Below are positions 51,377 through 59,810 of a stretch of 64,000 bases of DNA, piece by piece (within the stretch, counting starts at the first letter, position 1; each line of letters begins with the position of its first letter). Where the stretch lies: the NCBI RefSeq assembly GCF_901905185.1, contig NZ_CABFMQ020000142.1:1-64000 (forward strand). The letters run 5' to 3'. Both the position numbers and the translations under genes were made by a program. Below the pieces are notes generated by a model. It ran no database searches and was not told where the DNA came from. It worked only from the letters and a program-made list of their open reading frames with translations. This stretch comes from Methylocella tundrae (GTDB taxonomy: Bacteria; Pseudomonadota; Alphaproteobacteria; Rhizobiales; Beijerinckiaceae).

Positions 51377-52528
51377 TCAGTTCAGCTGGGAATACAGCAC
51401 GCCCGCCATGTTCTGTTCGATGTAACTCTTGAGCATGGCCGCCCGCATGCGGTTGGCGAGCGGCGTCGGGTGTCCGTCGCCCGGAATGCTGATCTCGGCC
51501 CCAGCGGCTTCCTCTTTTAGAAGGGAAACATCAATCACGCTGGCGCCGCCTTGCTTCAACCGCTCCATGATCGCTTCATTGGTGAAGCCTGTTCCTCGCA
51601 GGTAAGCGTCCGGGCTCCGCAGGAACGGGATCAACGTCGGCACGCCGTATTTCTCCTTGGCGAGGTCCACCGCCGCTAGCAGGATGCGGATGTACGTTTC
51701 AATGTCATCGTGACTGGCTTTGCGGCGATACGGGTCGAAGACGACGCGATAGGCGGCGGTGTTCCACAGGAACTCCCGCAACCGCAGGGACGCCCCTTCG
51801 TAGCAGGCTCCCCTGAACGCGACCTTTCCGTTGTCGAGCTCGTAACGTGGCGCGTTGACGACCCACGACGCCTTGCAGGACGTTCGCTCCGCGTGCCAGG
51901 GAGAGGTCACAAAAACGAAAAGGCGAGGGTGCGGGCCGATCTCAGCGTCGAAGATGCCTGTCTCCATTTCGCGCAGGAAGTGCTGCGGTCCATAGCCGGT
52001 AAAGGCGAGATTGATGACTCGTTCCTTGGAGTCGAGGACGTCGGCGAAGCGTTGCGGCAGCGTATCGGGATCGTTGACGCCGACTCCGAAGGTCACGGAA
52101 TCACCAAAGAACGCGATCGTCGACCCTGCGTCAGTCGAGCGGGTTTGACGAAGAAGGTTCGAATCGATCGTGTATTCGGCGCTGTAGATGATCGCGCCTG
52201 TCTTTGGGTCTGTCTTTTCAGAGTGGAACCGGCCAGCATGCTGGGGACCCCAGCCGATGACCGGCCGACGGACGTTCCATCCGTTCGTTGATACGATCAC
52301 CTGCCTGTCTTCGAGCGTTGCGGCGGTCGCTTCTATGACGCAGAGGCCAAAGAGGAGGGAGGCGACGATCAGAAGAGCGTCGCGCAGGGCTCCTCGCGCC
52401 AGCGACGCCAGGTCGGCGGCGATGAGGAAGACCAGAACGAAACTGATGAGCCGGAAAAAGTCTGGCGAGTGACGAATTTCCACCGCTGCGATGATCGCCG
52501 CGAGGAGCGGGATCGCTGCGAGGCGCAA
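51377..52528 (-). CDS. Membrane-anchored SGNH/GDSL hydrolase-like protein, paralog 1
   Basis: The 383-residue protein has two to three N-terminal membrane segments (within residues 1-70) and an extracytoplasmic SGNH domain. The nucleophile motif is FFGDSVTFGVGVND and the C-terminal catalytic pair is in GDGHPTPLANR. Other shared segments are PVIGWGPQHAG, GYGPQHFLREME, SPWHAERTSCK and GVPTLIPFLRSPD. It could add or remove acyl groups on a sugar or glycan. The only in-frame start is TTG at 52528, although alignment with the paralogs suggests the true N-terminus is slightly upstream. It faces the carbamoyltransferase and is the last of three tandem paralogs. Confidence 0.75.
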   Translation of the reverse strand: MRLAAIPLLAAIIAAVEIRHSPDFFRLISFVLVFLIAADLASLARGALRDALLIVASLLFGLCVIEATAATLEDRQVIVSTNGWNVRRPVIGWGPQHAGRFHSEKTDPKTGAIIYSAEYTIDSNLLRQTRSTDAGSTIAFFGDSVTFGVGVNDPDTLPQRFADVLDSKERVINLAFTGYGPQHFLREMETGIFDAEIGPHPRLFVFVTSPWHAERTSCKASWVVNAPRYELDNGKVAFRGACYEGASLRLREFLWNTAAYRVVFDPYRRKASHDDIETYIRILLAAVDLAKEKYGVPTLIPFLRSPDAYLRGTGFTNEAIMERLKQGGASVIDVSLLKEEAAGAEISIPGDGHPTPLANRMRAAMLKSYIEQNMAGVLYSQLN

Positions 52529-52602
52529 GACCCTGGAGAGCGCGCCGGGCCTAAGCGAATTTGGCCATCGCGCGAGCGATCGAAGAAGAACGTTCAGGAT
52601 GC

Positions 52603-53778
52603 TTACTCCAGTTGCGACAGCACAACGCCGGACATGTGTTGCGTGATGTAGGTCTTGATGATTTCGGCGCGCCTGCGATTAGCGAGAGCGGTTGGATGCT
52701 CATCGCCCGGAATGCTGATCTCATCGCCCTCGGCTCGCTCCTTTGCCAAAGCGACATCGACGATGATGGCGCCTCCGTCCCGCAAACGCTGCATGATCTG
52801 CTCTTCTGTGAAGCCGGCGCCGGCAAGGGTTCCTGGCGGCGAGTCGAGATAAGGAATCAGCGTCGCGACGTGGTACTTTTCTTTTGCAATCTTTACCGCG
52901 GCGACCAGCTCGCGGATATAGAGTTCGACGTCGTCATGCGTCACTTTCTGAAGATATGGCGCGACAAAAACGCGCCAAGCCGCCGTTTCCGTCAGAAACC
53001 GCTGCGCCTGCAGACGCCATCCTTCATAACAGCGCCCCTTGAAGGTGACTTCGCCGTTTTCGAGCGCATAGCGCGGCGCGTTGAAAGCCCATGATGGTTT
53101 GCAGGCGGTTCGCTCTGCGTGCCAGGCCGCAGTCATGAAGACGAACAGCTTTGGATCCGGGCCGATGACGTCGTCCTGAAATCCCGTTTGGAGATCACGC
53201 AGAAACTGCTGCGGACTGAATCCGCCAACCGCGAGGTTGAGCACGCGTTGCTTACGCTGCAACAAATCCGCGAACGCCTGCGGCATGGTGTCGGCGTCGT
53301 TGACGCCAAAGCCGAATGTAAAAGAATCGCCGAAAAAGACGATCGGCCGCCCGCTCTGCGTCGAAATCGTGCGCCGCAGCAATTTCGAATCGAAGGTGTA
53401 GTCGGCAGCATAGATTTTTGCGCCTGTCTTCGGATCGATCCGCTCTGCGTGGTAGACCCCAGGATGTTCCACACCCCAGCCAAGCACGGGTTCATAGACC
53501 GACCAGCCGGGAGTCACGATCAGCAGCTGCTTCGGCTCGATGAACCTTGCTGTGGCCTCCACCACGCAAAGGCCGAAGAGACACGAGGCGAATATTACCA
53601 GCGCGTCACGCAAACCGCCTCGCGCGAGCGAGGCGAGATCCGCGATGCAGAAGAAGATGAAAACGAAGCTCAGCAGCCGAAAAATTGGAAAGGGCTGCTT
53701 CATCTCCATCCAGGCGATGAGAGCGATCAGAATGGGGACCGCCCCGATGCGGAGCCAAGTGGAGATCGTGCCTGGCAT
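52603..53778 (-). CDS. Membrane-anchored SGNH/GDSL hydrolase-like protein, paralog 2
   Basis: The 391-residue product has the same architecture as paralogs 1 and 3, with N-terminal membrane segments to about residue 85. The core shows FFGDSFTFGFGVND, GFSPQQFLRDLQ, AAWHAERTACKPSW and VATLIPYLDSPPG. The end motif is GDEHPTALANRR, with Glu replacing Gly between Asp and His. ATG at 53778 is chosen over the adjacent TTG. Spacing to the flanking paralogs is 50-75 bp, so the three look co-transcribed. The function is unassigned. Confidence 0.75.
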   Translation of the reverse strand: MPGTISTWLRIGAVPILIALIAWMEMKQPFPIFRLLSFVFIFFCIADLASLARGGLRDALVIFASCLFGLCVVEATARFIEPKQLLIVTPGWSVYEPVLGWGVEHPGVYHAERIDPKTGAKIYAADYTFDSKLLRRTISTQSGRPIVFFGDSFTFGFGVNDADTMPQAFADLLQRKQRVLNLAVGGFSPQQFLRDLQTGFQDDVIGPDPKLFVFMTAAWHAERTACKPSWAFNAPRYALENGEVTFKGRCYEGWRLQAQRFLTETAAWRVFVAPYLQKVTHDDVELYIRELVAAVKIAKEKYHVATLIPYLDSPPGTLAGAGFTEEQIMQRLRDGGAIIVDVALAKERAEGDEISIPGDEHPTALANRRRAEIIKTYITQHMSGVVLSQLE

Positions 53779-53828
53779 CAACTATAACTTTCCCGGTTCG
53801 AGCATTGATAGATGAGCCGCCCCAAACG

Positions 53829-55007
53829 TCACTTCAGCCCGCTGAGGAGGACGCCCGACATATTCTGCTTGATGTAATTCGTGATCATCTCGGCTCGCAG
53901 GCGATTGGCGAGAGGCGTCGGATGTCCGTCTCCTTGAATGCTGATCACCGCGCCGGCATTTTTTTGCGCATCGAGCGAGGCGTCGATGACGATCGCTCCC
54001 GCGTCCCTCAGGCGCGCCATGATCGCATCATCGGTGAAGCCGGTCTTGCGCAGATATTCCGGCGGCACCCGCAGATATGGAATCAGCGTCGGGACGCCAT
54101 ATTTGTCTTTCGCCAGCTTTACCGCGGCCTCCAATGTGCTGACATAGACATCGACATCGTCATGATTGAGCTGATGGCGATAGGGCTCGATCAACCAGCG
54201 ATAGGCTGCCGAATTCTCGAGCCATTCGCGCAGCAGCAGGTTGGCTCCCTCATTGCAGTCGCCCTTATAAACGATTTTGCCGTCTTCCAACGCGTAGTGC
54301 GGAGCATGCGGAGTCCAATAGGCCTTGCATGCGGTTCTTTCAGCATGCCAGGGCGCGGTCAGGAAAACGAACAGTTTGGGATCAGGCCCGATAACGGCGT
54401 CGAAACGGCTCGTTTCCATTTCGCGCAGAAACTGCTGCGGACTATAACCGGTGAATCCGAGATTGAGGACGCGCTGCTTCCGATCCAGCGAATCCGCAAA
54501 TACCTGCGGCAGAGTTTCGTTGTCTTGGATGCCGTCGCCAAACGTATAGGAATCGCCAAAAAAGACGATTGCCGGCCCATGGTCGATCGAATGCGTTTCT
54601 CGCAAGAGATTAGAATCGATCGTATAGTCGGCCTTATAGATGAGCGCGTTGGTTTTGGGATCGCGCTTTTCGGCGTGGGCGGTTCCGGCATGGTCGGGAC
54701 CCCAGCCCATGATGGGTTGGCGGACAGACCAGCCGTGCGTTATCGTCAGGCCGCCGCCCTTTGGCTCGGCCACATTGGCGGCGCCCTCCGCGATGGCAAG
54801 GCCGAAAGCGGTCGAGGCGAGAACGATCAGGAAATCGCGCGCCTTGCCCTTCGCCGCGAAGGCGAGGCGCACGAGCAAAACGAAGACCAAGATGAAGGTG
54901 GCCAGGCGAAACATCGGAAAGGGGTGCGCCAGCTCCAGCCAGACAATGAGCCCAACTAGAATAGGTATTGCGGCAAGCTGAAGCGCAGAGGAGATCATTC
55001 TCGCCAT
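53829..55007 (-). CDS. Membrane-anchored SGNH/GDSL hydrolase-like protein, paralog 3
   Basis: The 392-residue product begins MARMISSALQLAAIPILVG and has three N-terminal hydrophobic segments. The SGNH core shows FFGDSYTFGDGIQD, GYSPQQFLREME, APWHAERTACKAYW and GVPTLIPYLRVPPE. The C-terminal motif is GDGHPTPLANRLRAEM. It is the promoter-proximal member of the tandem trio on the minus strand. The conserved WHAER-x2-CK segment in all three is distinctive and probably near the active site or a disulfide. Transfer or hydrolysis of acyl groups is inference. Confidence 0.77.
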   Translation of the reverse strand: MARMISSALQLAAIPILVGLIVWLELAHPFPMFRLATFILVFVLLVRLAFAAKGKARDFLIVLASTAFGLAIAEGAANVAEPKGGGLTITHGWSVRQPIMGWGPDHAGTAHAEKRDPKTNALIYKADYTIDSNLLRETHSIDHGPAIVFFGDSYTFGDGIQDNETLPQVFADSLDRKQRVLNLGFTGYSPQQFLREMETSRFDAVIGPDPKLFVFLTAPWHAERTACKAYWTPHAPHYALEDGKIVYKGDCNEGANLLLREWLENSAAYRWLIEPYRHQLNHDDVDVYVSTLEAAVKLAKDKYGVPTLIPYLRVPPEYLRKTGFTDDAIMARLRDAGAIVIDASLDAQKNAGAVISIQGDGHPTPLANRLRAEMITNYIKQNMSGVLLSGLK

Positions 55008-55178
55008 TGACAGAACCGACCTTGATTGAGCATGAGCGGAGAAATGCGCTGATAGCCGTTTGTTGGTCTACTGTCCAGCGAAGCTCAACTTCAAACCTTG
55101 TCAATTTTATCCCTAGTACGCAACAAAAGCGTGAGAGGCGCAGTAGAGCCGTTAAGCTGCCTGAAGGAGACGACTGAA

Positions 55179-55937
55179 GTGGTTGTGACCGGCGTGGAAG
55201 AAGCGCGAGCCGCCTTGGGCGAAGTGATCGGCCTCTGCGGTCGCATCGTGGCGTTTACCGGCGCTGGCATTTCGACCGAGTGCGGCGTGCCTGATTTCCG
55301 GTCCAAGGACTCGCCCTGGCGGCGCTACAAGCCGATCGACTTCGCGCTCTTCGTATCGGACGTTTTGATGCGCGAGGAGGCATGGCGGCGGAAGTTCGCT
55401 CTCGACGACATCTGCGCCAGCGCCCAGCCAGGGCGCGGCCATTACGCCCTCGCAAACCTCGTCGCAAACGGCAAGGTCAGCGCCATTATCACGCAAAACA
55501 TCGACAATTTGCATCAAGCCTCCGGCGTGCCGGAGGAGCGCATCATCGAATTGCACGGCAATGGCGCATACGCCCGCTGCCTCTCTTGCGGCGCGCGGTA
55601 CGAACTTCAGCCGCTGCGCCGGGACTTCGAGGCGAGCGGCGCCGCCCCCGCCTGCTTTGAATGCGGCGGCGCCGTCAAATCCGCGACGATCTCCTTTGGC
55701 CAGCCAATGCCGCAAGCCGCGCTCGAGCGCGCGTATCAGGAAACAGTGCGTTGCGATCTGTTTCTCGCCATCGGCTCGTCGCTCGTTGTTTATCCTGCGG
55801 CATCCTTTCCCTCGCTGGCGCGTCAACGCGATGCGAAGCTTGTCATTGTGAACGGCGAAGAGACGCCGCTCGACAGCGAGGCCAATCTCGTTTTGCGGGG
55901 CGATATCGGCGACATTCTGCAACCCTTTGCGAATTGA
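55179..55937 (+). CDS. cobB: Sirtuin (Sir2-type NAD-dependent protein deacylase)
   Basis: The 252-residue enzyme removes acyl groups from lysines using NAD. The start is GTG at 55179 because GGAG lies 9 nt upstream; a longer frame from TTG 55098 lacks such a site. Motifs are AFTGAGISTECGVPDFRS, TQNIDNLHQASG with the catalytic HG in IELHGNGAY, zinc cysteines in CLSCG and CFECGG, and the GSSLVVYPAASFP segment. In bacteria such enzymes regulate acetyl-CoA synthetase and others. It is divergent from the SGNH trio. Confidence 0.92.
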   Translation: MVVTGVEEARAALGEVIGLCGRIVAFTGAGISTECGVPDFRSKDSPWRRYKPIDFALFVSDVLMREEAWRRKFALDDICASAQPGRGHYALANLVANGKVSAIITQNIDNLHQASGVPEERIIELHGNGAYARCLSCGARYELQPLRRDFEASGAAPACFECGGAVKSATISFGQPMPQAALERAYQETVRCDLFLAIGSSLVVYPAASFPSLARQRDAKLVIVNGEETPLDSEANLVLRGDIGDILQPFAN

Positions 55938-56107
55938 GGGGGACTGGCGCCAAGCCCCGCGATGGCGTTTTCCGAAATCATCCACATCTTCCTGCGGAAG
56001 GCGGCTTTTGCCGCGCCCGCTCGATGCTATCTTGTCGCCAACCTACTCCGGGGCGGCTGATTCTGCCTGACGCCGGAGTTCAGACCGCGCCTTTCAAAGG
56101 TGGCTCC

Positions 56108-56695
56108 TTGGACGCAAAATCTTCCGCTAATGATCCGAACTCGCCACGACGGGACGAGGACCCTGACCGTCAGCGGTTTGCGTCCGAGCGGATTGTTGAA
56201 ATATCGGGCGAAGTCAAATGGTTCGACGTCGTCAAGGGCTATGGCTTCATTACGCCGGATGAGGGCGGTCCGGATGTGCTGTTGCATGTGACGACCTTGC
56301 GCAAGGATGGTTTTACCGCGGCGCGCGAGGGCGATCGAATCGTTTGCGAGGCGGCGTGCCGCGCCAAGGGTCTGCAGGTGTTGAAAATCACCTCGATGGA
56401 AGCAGTTGCGACCCATCCTTCTGAGACCCAGCCTCGCACCCACGTCCATGTGACGCCAGCCGGCGGCTTCGAGATCGTCGTCGTCAAATGGTTCAACCGC
56501 GCGCGGGGGTTCGGCTTTGTGACGCGCGGCGACGGTACGGAAGATATTTTTATTCACATGGAGACGTTGCGGCATTATGGGATTGGCGAGGTGCGTCCTG
56601 GCGAAAGCCTTTTGGTTCGGTTCGGCGACGGCCCAAAGGGTCTGATGGCGGCGGAAGTGCGCCTGCTCAACGTGGCTGCGCCGCGGGCGCACTGA
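56108..56695 (+). CDS. Cold-shock protein with two cold-shock domains
   Basis: The 195-residue protein has two CSDs in tandem, as is common in Rhizobiales. The first (about 40-110) has SGEVKWFDVVKGYGFITPDE and DVLLHVTTL. The second (about 125-195) has VVVKWFNRARGFGFVTRGDG and DIFIHMETLR. Aromatic RNP1/RNP2 residues for nucleic-acid binding are present in both. The start is TTG at 56108 with AAAGGTGG upstream; a frame extending to 55661 runs through the sirtuin gene and is not real. It probably acts as an RNA chaperone. Confidence 0.88.
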   Translation: MDAKSSANDPNSPRRDEDPDRQRFASERIVEISGEVKWFDVVKGYGFITPDEGGPDVLLHVTTLRKDGFTAAREGDRIVCEAACRAKGLQVLKITSMEAVATHPSETQPRTHVHVTPAGGFEIVVVKWFNRARGFGFVTRGDGTEDIFIHMETLRHYGIGEVRPGESLLVRFGDGPKGLMAAEVRLLNVAAPRAH

Positions 56696-56748
56696 GGGAC
56701 CCCGAAACGACGTAAAGCGCCACGGCGCCCTTTGGCGAGGATGATGAT

Positions 56749-57396
56749 TTGGCCCGAACATTTTCGAGCGAAGCAAATACCTGTTCGCGCCTAGGACATG
56801 CGATAAAACAAAAACATAGAGCGATTTTGCCATGCCGCGGAATTGCACGATCGCCACGCCTCTCGCGCGCTGGGCGGATTGCCCGTGGGTGGCCCGATTT
56901 TCGCTGGAGCGGCCTTGGGCGGCGCGCGGGGAGGGTCCTCGCCTCGGCGCTCATCCTGACGTTTTTGCTCGTCTTCGCAACTCCTCAGGCGGAAGTCTTG
57001 GCGGGAGAAGCGGGCGCAAAGATCGAACGTCTCGATATCGTCACGGCTAGCGGCGCGCATCCTTTTCTCGTCGAAGTGATGCGCACCGAATCGGAGCGCG
57101 AGCGCGGGCTGATGTTTCGCCGGACGCTGGCGGCCGATCGCGGCATGTTGTTTGATTTCGAGACCGAGAGGCCGGTGCAGATGTGGATGAAGAATACCTA
57201 TCTGCCGCTCGACATGATTTTCATTTCGAGGACCGGCAGGGTCGTCGGCTTGGCCGAAAACACAGAGCCTCTCTCCGAGGCGATTATTTCGTCCGGGGCT
57301 CCGGCCTATGGCGTTCTTGAAGTGAACGCGGGCTCTGCGGCCAGAATCGGCCTCAAGATCGGCGACAGCGTCAGGCATCCATTGTTTGGGAAATGA
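56749..57396 (+). CDS. DUF192 family exported protein
   Basis: The 215-residue frame has a C-terminal DUF192 domain (about 90-215) with GLMFRRTLAADRGMLFDF, VQMWMKNTYLPLDMIFI and the AYGVLEVNAGSAARIGLKIGD segment. A hydrophobic stretch, LASALILTFLLVFATPQA (about 66-83), looks like an export signal, so the true start may be inside the first 60 residues. None of those codons is a convincing start, and TTG at 56749 has GAGG upstream. DUF192 proteins are periplasmic or secreted with unknown function. Confidence 0.8.
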   Translation: MARTFSSEANTCSRLGHAIKQKHRAILPCRGIARSPRLSRAGRIARGWPDFRWSGLGRRAGRVLASALILTFLLVFATPQAEVLAGEAGAKIERLDIVTASGAHPFLVEVMRTESERERGLMFRRTLAADRGMLFDFETERPVQMWMKNTYLPLDMIFISRTGRVVGLAENTEPLSEAIISSGAPAYGVLEVNAGSAARIGLKIGDSVRHPLFGK

Positions 57397-57499
57397 CGCT
57401 CGGCGTCCTGCGCCGGTGCACGCGCATCGTCGAACTTGTTCGCATCGGCGCCGCGTGATAGCGAGATGCGCAATGGGAAATGAGGACCGGTTTCCTATG

Positions 57500-57576
57500 C
57501 GGGGTATAGCGCAGTCTGGTAGCGCGGAAGTTTTGGGTACTTCAGGTCGCAGGTTCGAATCCTGCTGCCCCGACCA
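57500..57576 (+). tRNA. tRNA-Pro (TGG anticodon)
   Basis: The cloverleaf has acceptor stem CGGGGTA/TGCCCCG, an anticodon stem GAAGT/ACTTC around loop TTTGGGT (anticodon TGG), T arm GCAGG-TTCGAAT-CCTGC and an encoded CCA. Confidence 0.96.
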
Positions 57577-57738
57577 CACCCGTTTGGCCCATGCGTGGGC
57601 GCCGGCGTCGCGGCGTCTAAGCTTTAGCGACTTGAAAAAGGCGCTGATTTTTCCGAAAAGATGCGCATGATCGGAAATTCGCGGCGCGTGCCGCGCGTCA
57701 TGACGATCGCCAAAAGATTGCAACCGGAACCATTTCAC

Positions 57739-58044
57739 ATGACCGCACGCATTTACCGGCCAGCCAAAACCGCCACGCAATCAGGCAGTGCGCGCACGAA
57801 GCAGTGGGTTCTCGAATTCGAGCCCGAATCGCCGCGTGAAATCGATCCTTTGATGGGCTGGACGAGTTCGAGCGATATGAAGAGCCAGGTCCGGTTGCGA
57901 TTCGGCGATAAGGACGAAGCAGTCGCCTATGCGCAAAAACATGGGCTCGTCTTTCGGGTGGAAGAGCCAAAGCCGGACCAGCGCAAAATCCTGTCCTATT
58001 CGGATAATTTCAAGTCGACCCGCCTCGGCCAATGGACCCACTGA
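57739..58044 (+). CDS. ETC complex I subunit (NDUFS4-like)
   Basis: The 101-residue protein belongs to the conserved NDUFS4-type accessory subunit of NADH dehydrogenase found in alphaproteobacteria and mitochondria. The start at ATG 57739 gives MTARIYRPAKTATQSG. Family segments are WVLEFEPESPREIDPLMGWTSSSDMKSQVRLRF read over residues 24-56, EAVAYAQKHGLVFRV and the YSDNFKSTRLGQWTH end. It is encoded away from the nuo operon, between two tRNA genes, as in relatives. Confidence 0.9.
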   Translation: MTARIYRPAKTATQSGSARTKQWVLEFEPESPREIDPLMGWTSSSDMKSQVRLRFGDKDEAVAYAQKHGLVFRVEEPKPDQRKILSYSDNFKSTRLGQWTH

Positions 58045-58077
58045 ATTCATGCGCCATAGCGAGGCGCAGCCCCAATC

Positions 58078-58154
58078 GACCCCGTAGCTCAGCTGGATAG
58101 AGCAGCCGCCTTCTAAGCGGCAGGTCGCAGGTTCGAACCCTGCCGGGGTCGCCA
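58078..58154 (+). tRNA. tRNA-Arg (TCT anticodon)
   Basis: The cloverleaf has acceptor stem GACCCCG/CGGGGTC, D stem GCTC/GAGC, anticodon stem GCCGC/GCGGC around loop CTTCTAA (anticodon TCT), T arm GTTCGAAC and an encoded CCA. It decodes AGA, a rare codon in GC-rich genomes. tRNA-Arg genes are frequent integration sites; no second att copy was seen in the window. Confidence 0.96.
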
Positions 58155-58248
58155 TCGCCGCTCCGCGCCGCCGTGAGTTCGTCGAAACATGCGGCGCATG
58201 CCTTGAGGGCGCCGCAGGGCCGGGAGCACAGGGACCAAAAGGACAAAA

Positions 58249-59382
58249 GTGCCGGGTTTCTATGAATTCTTCGCCGGTGGCGGCATGGCGCGCGAGGGCC
58301 TCGGCCCGCACTGGCGATGTCTTTTCGCCAATGACGTCGACGCCGGCAAAAGCGCCGCCTACCGCGCGAACTGGGGCGATGGCGAACTCAAAACCGCCGA
58401 TGTCGCGGCCTTGCGGTCGACGGACCTCCCGGACGTGCGCGCAAATCTCGCCTGGGCGTCCTTTCCGTGCCAGGATTTGTCCCTCGCGGGCGTCGGCGCT
58501 GGCCTCAAAGGCGCGCGAAGCGGGACTTTCTTTTCCTTCTGGTCGCTGATCGAACAGCTGATCGAAGAGGATCGCGCGCCAGATCTCATTGTGCTCGAGA
58601 ATGTGAGAGGCGCGCTGACATCGCGCGGCGGCGCGGATTTCGCCGCGCTTTGCGCTCGTCTCGATGCAGGCGGTTACGCATTCGGAGCGCTCATCATGGA
58701 CGCCGCGCTTTTTCTGCCGCAATCGCGCCCGCGCGTTTTTGTCGTCGGGGTCCGCAGGGGGCTCGACATAGCGCCACAGCTCGCGGCGCCCGGCGCTACC
58801 CTGTGGCACCCGCCCGCGGTGCGCAACGCTTATGCGGCGCTTCCCCTGGCGCTCCGGCGCGCCTGGATCTGGTGGACCATGCCGTCTCCGGCGACTCACG
58901 CGGCGACGCTCTCGGATTTGATCGAAGATGACGCGGCCGTCGCGTGGCAGGCCGAGTCGGAAACCTTAGGGCTGCTCGCTCTGATGAACGAGAAAAATCG
59001 GCGCAAGATCGAGGCGGCCAAAACGGCTGGACGGCGCGTCGTCGGCTGTGTTTACCGCCGCACCCGGAGCGATCCGGCCGGCGGCCGGAGGCAGCGCGCG
59101 GAAGCAAGATTCGACGGCCTCGCAGGATGCCTGCGCACGCCCGCCGGCGGTTCGAGCCGACAGGTGATTCTCGTCATTGAGGGCGAGCGGGTGAGATCGC
59201 GCCTGATTTCCGCCCGCGAAACGGCCCGGCTCATGGGGCTGCCAGACGCCTATCACCTGCCGTCGAATTACAACGCGGCCTATCATCTCACTGGCGACGG
59301 CGTTGTGGTTCCGGTGGTTCGCCATCTGGCGCGCCATCTGCTCGAGCCGATTTTGGCGCGCCAGGCCGCGGCGGCGGCGTGA
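58249..59382 (+). CDS. C5-cytosine DNA methyltransferase
   Basis: The 377-residue enzyme methylates C5 of cytosine in a specific DNA sequence. The start is GTG 58249 with AGGA upstream, giving MPGFYEFFAGGGMAREGLG (motif I). Motif IV has the catalytic cysteine in ASFPCQDLS, motif VI is VLENVRG, motif VIII is QSRPRVFVVG, and motifs IX-X follow after a target-recognition region (about 190-290) with SRQV and NYNAAYHLTGDGVVVPVV. The target sequence is unknown. vsr overlaps its end (GTGA), and no restriction endonuclease is present, so it looks like an orphan methyltransferase. Confidence 0.92.
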   Translation: MPGFYEFFAGGGMAREGLGPHWRCLFANDVDAGKSAAYRANWGDGELKTADVAALRSTDLPDVRANLAWASFPCQDLSLAGVGAGLKGARSGTFFSFWSLIEQLIEEDRAPDLIVLENVRGALTSRGGADFAALCARLDAGGYAFGALIMDAALFLPQSRPRVFVVGVRRGLDIAPQLAAPGATLWHPPAVRNAYAALPLALRRAWIWWTMPSPATHAATLSDLIEDDAAVAWQAESETLGLLALMNEKNRRKIEAAKTAGRRVVGCVYRRTRSDPAGGRRQRAEARFDGLAGCLRTPAGGSSRQVILVIEGERVRSRLISARETARLMGLPDAYHLPSNYNAAYHLTGDGVVVPVVRHLARHLLEPILARQAAAAA

Positions 59383-59810
59383 GGGCCGCGGGCCCCAATC
59401 GGCTGGGCGTGGCTCCGGACGCGGCGCGCAGCGCCGTCATGCGCGCGGTCAAATCGACGGACACGAAGCCCGAAATGATCGTCCGTTCCATTGCCCATCG
59501 GCTCGGGTTTCGGTTCCGCCTCCACCGCAAAAGCCTGCCTGGATGTCCAGACCTCGTCTTCGTCACGCGCCGCAAGGCGATTTTCGTCAATGGCTGCTTC
59601 TGGCACGGTCATGACTGCAAGCGTGGGGCGCGCATGCCGAAAGCCAATGCCGACTACTGGCGATCCAAGATCACCCGCAACCAGGCGCGCGACCTCAGGG
59701 TCCGAGAGGATCTGGCGGCGGCCGGATGGGACGTTTTCACCATTTGGGAATGCGAAACGAAGGACCAGGGCCTTCTTCGCCAACGGATCGTCGCCTTTTT
59801 ACAGGCGTGA
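59379..59810 (+). CDS. vsr: Very short patch repair endonuclease
   Basis: The 143-residue endonuclease nicks next to T:G mismatches made by deamination of 5-methylcytosine. GTG at 59379 overlaps the methyltransferase stop. Motifs are MRAVKSTDTKPEMIVRS, the catalytic aspartate in LPGCPDLVF, the zinc and active-site segment FVNGCFWHGHDCKRGARMPKAN (read over residues 66-87), YWRSKITRN and FTIWECE. The link to the cytosine methyltransferase gene is the usual dcm-vsr logic. Confidence 0.93.
   Translation: MRAAGPNRLGVAPDAARSAVMRAVKSTDTKPEMIVRSIAHRLGFRFRLHRKSLPGCPDLVFVTRRKAIFVNGCFWHGHDCKRGARMPKANADYWRSKITRNQARDLRVREDLAAAGWDVFTIWECETKDQGLLRQRIVAFLQA

Noticed and set aside
53805..54959. 384-codon plus-strand frame opposite SGNH paralog 3
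   Set aside because: The minus-strand gene has clear SGNH motifs shared with two paralogs; similar antisense frames occur opposite the others, as expected from shared sequence rather than coding.
58078..58154. tRNA-Arg as a proven integration site
   Set aside because: No integrase gene and no repeated tRNA 3' end was found downstream within the window.
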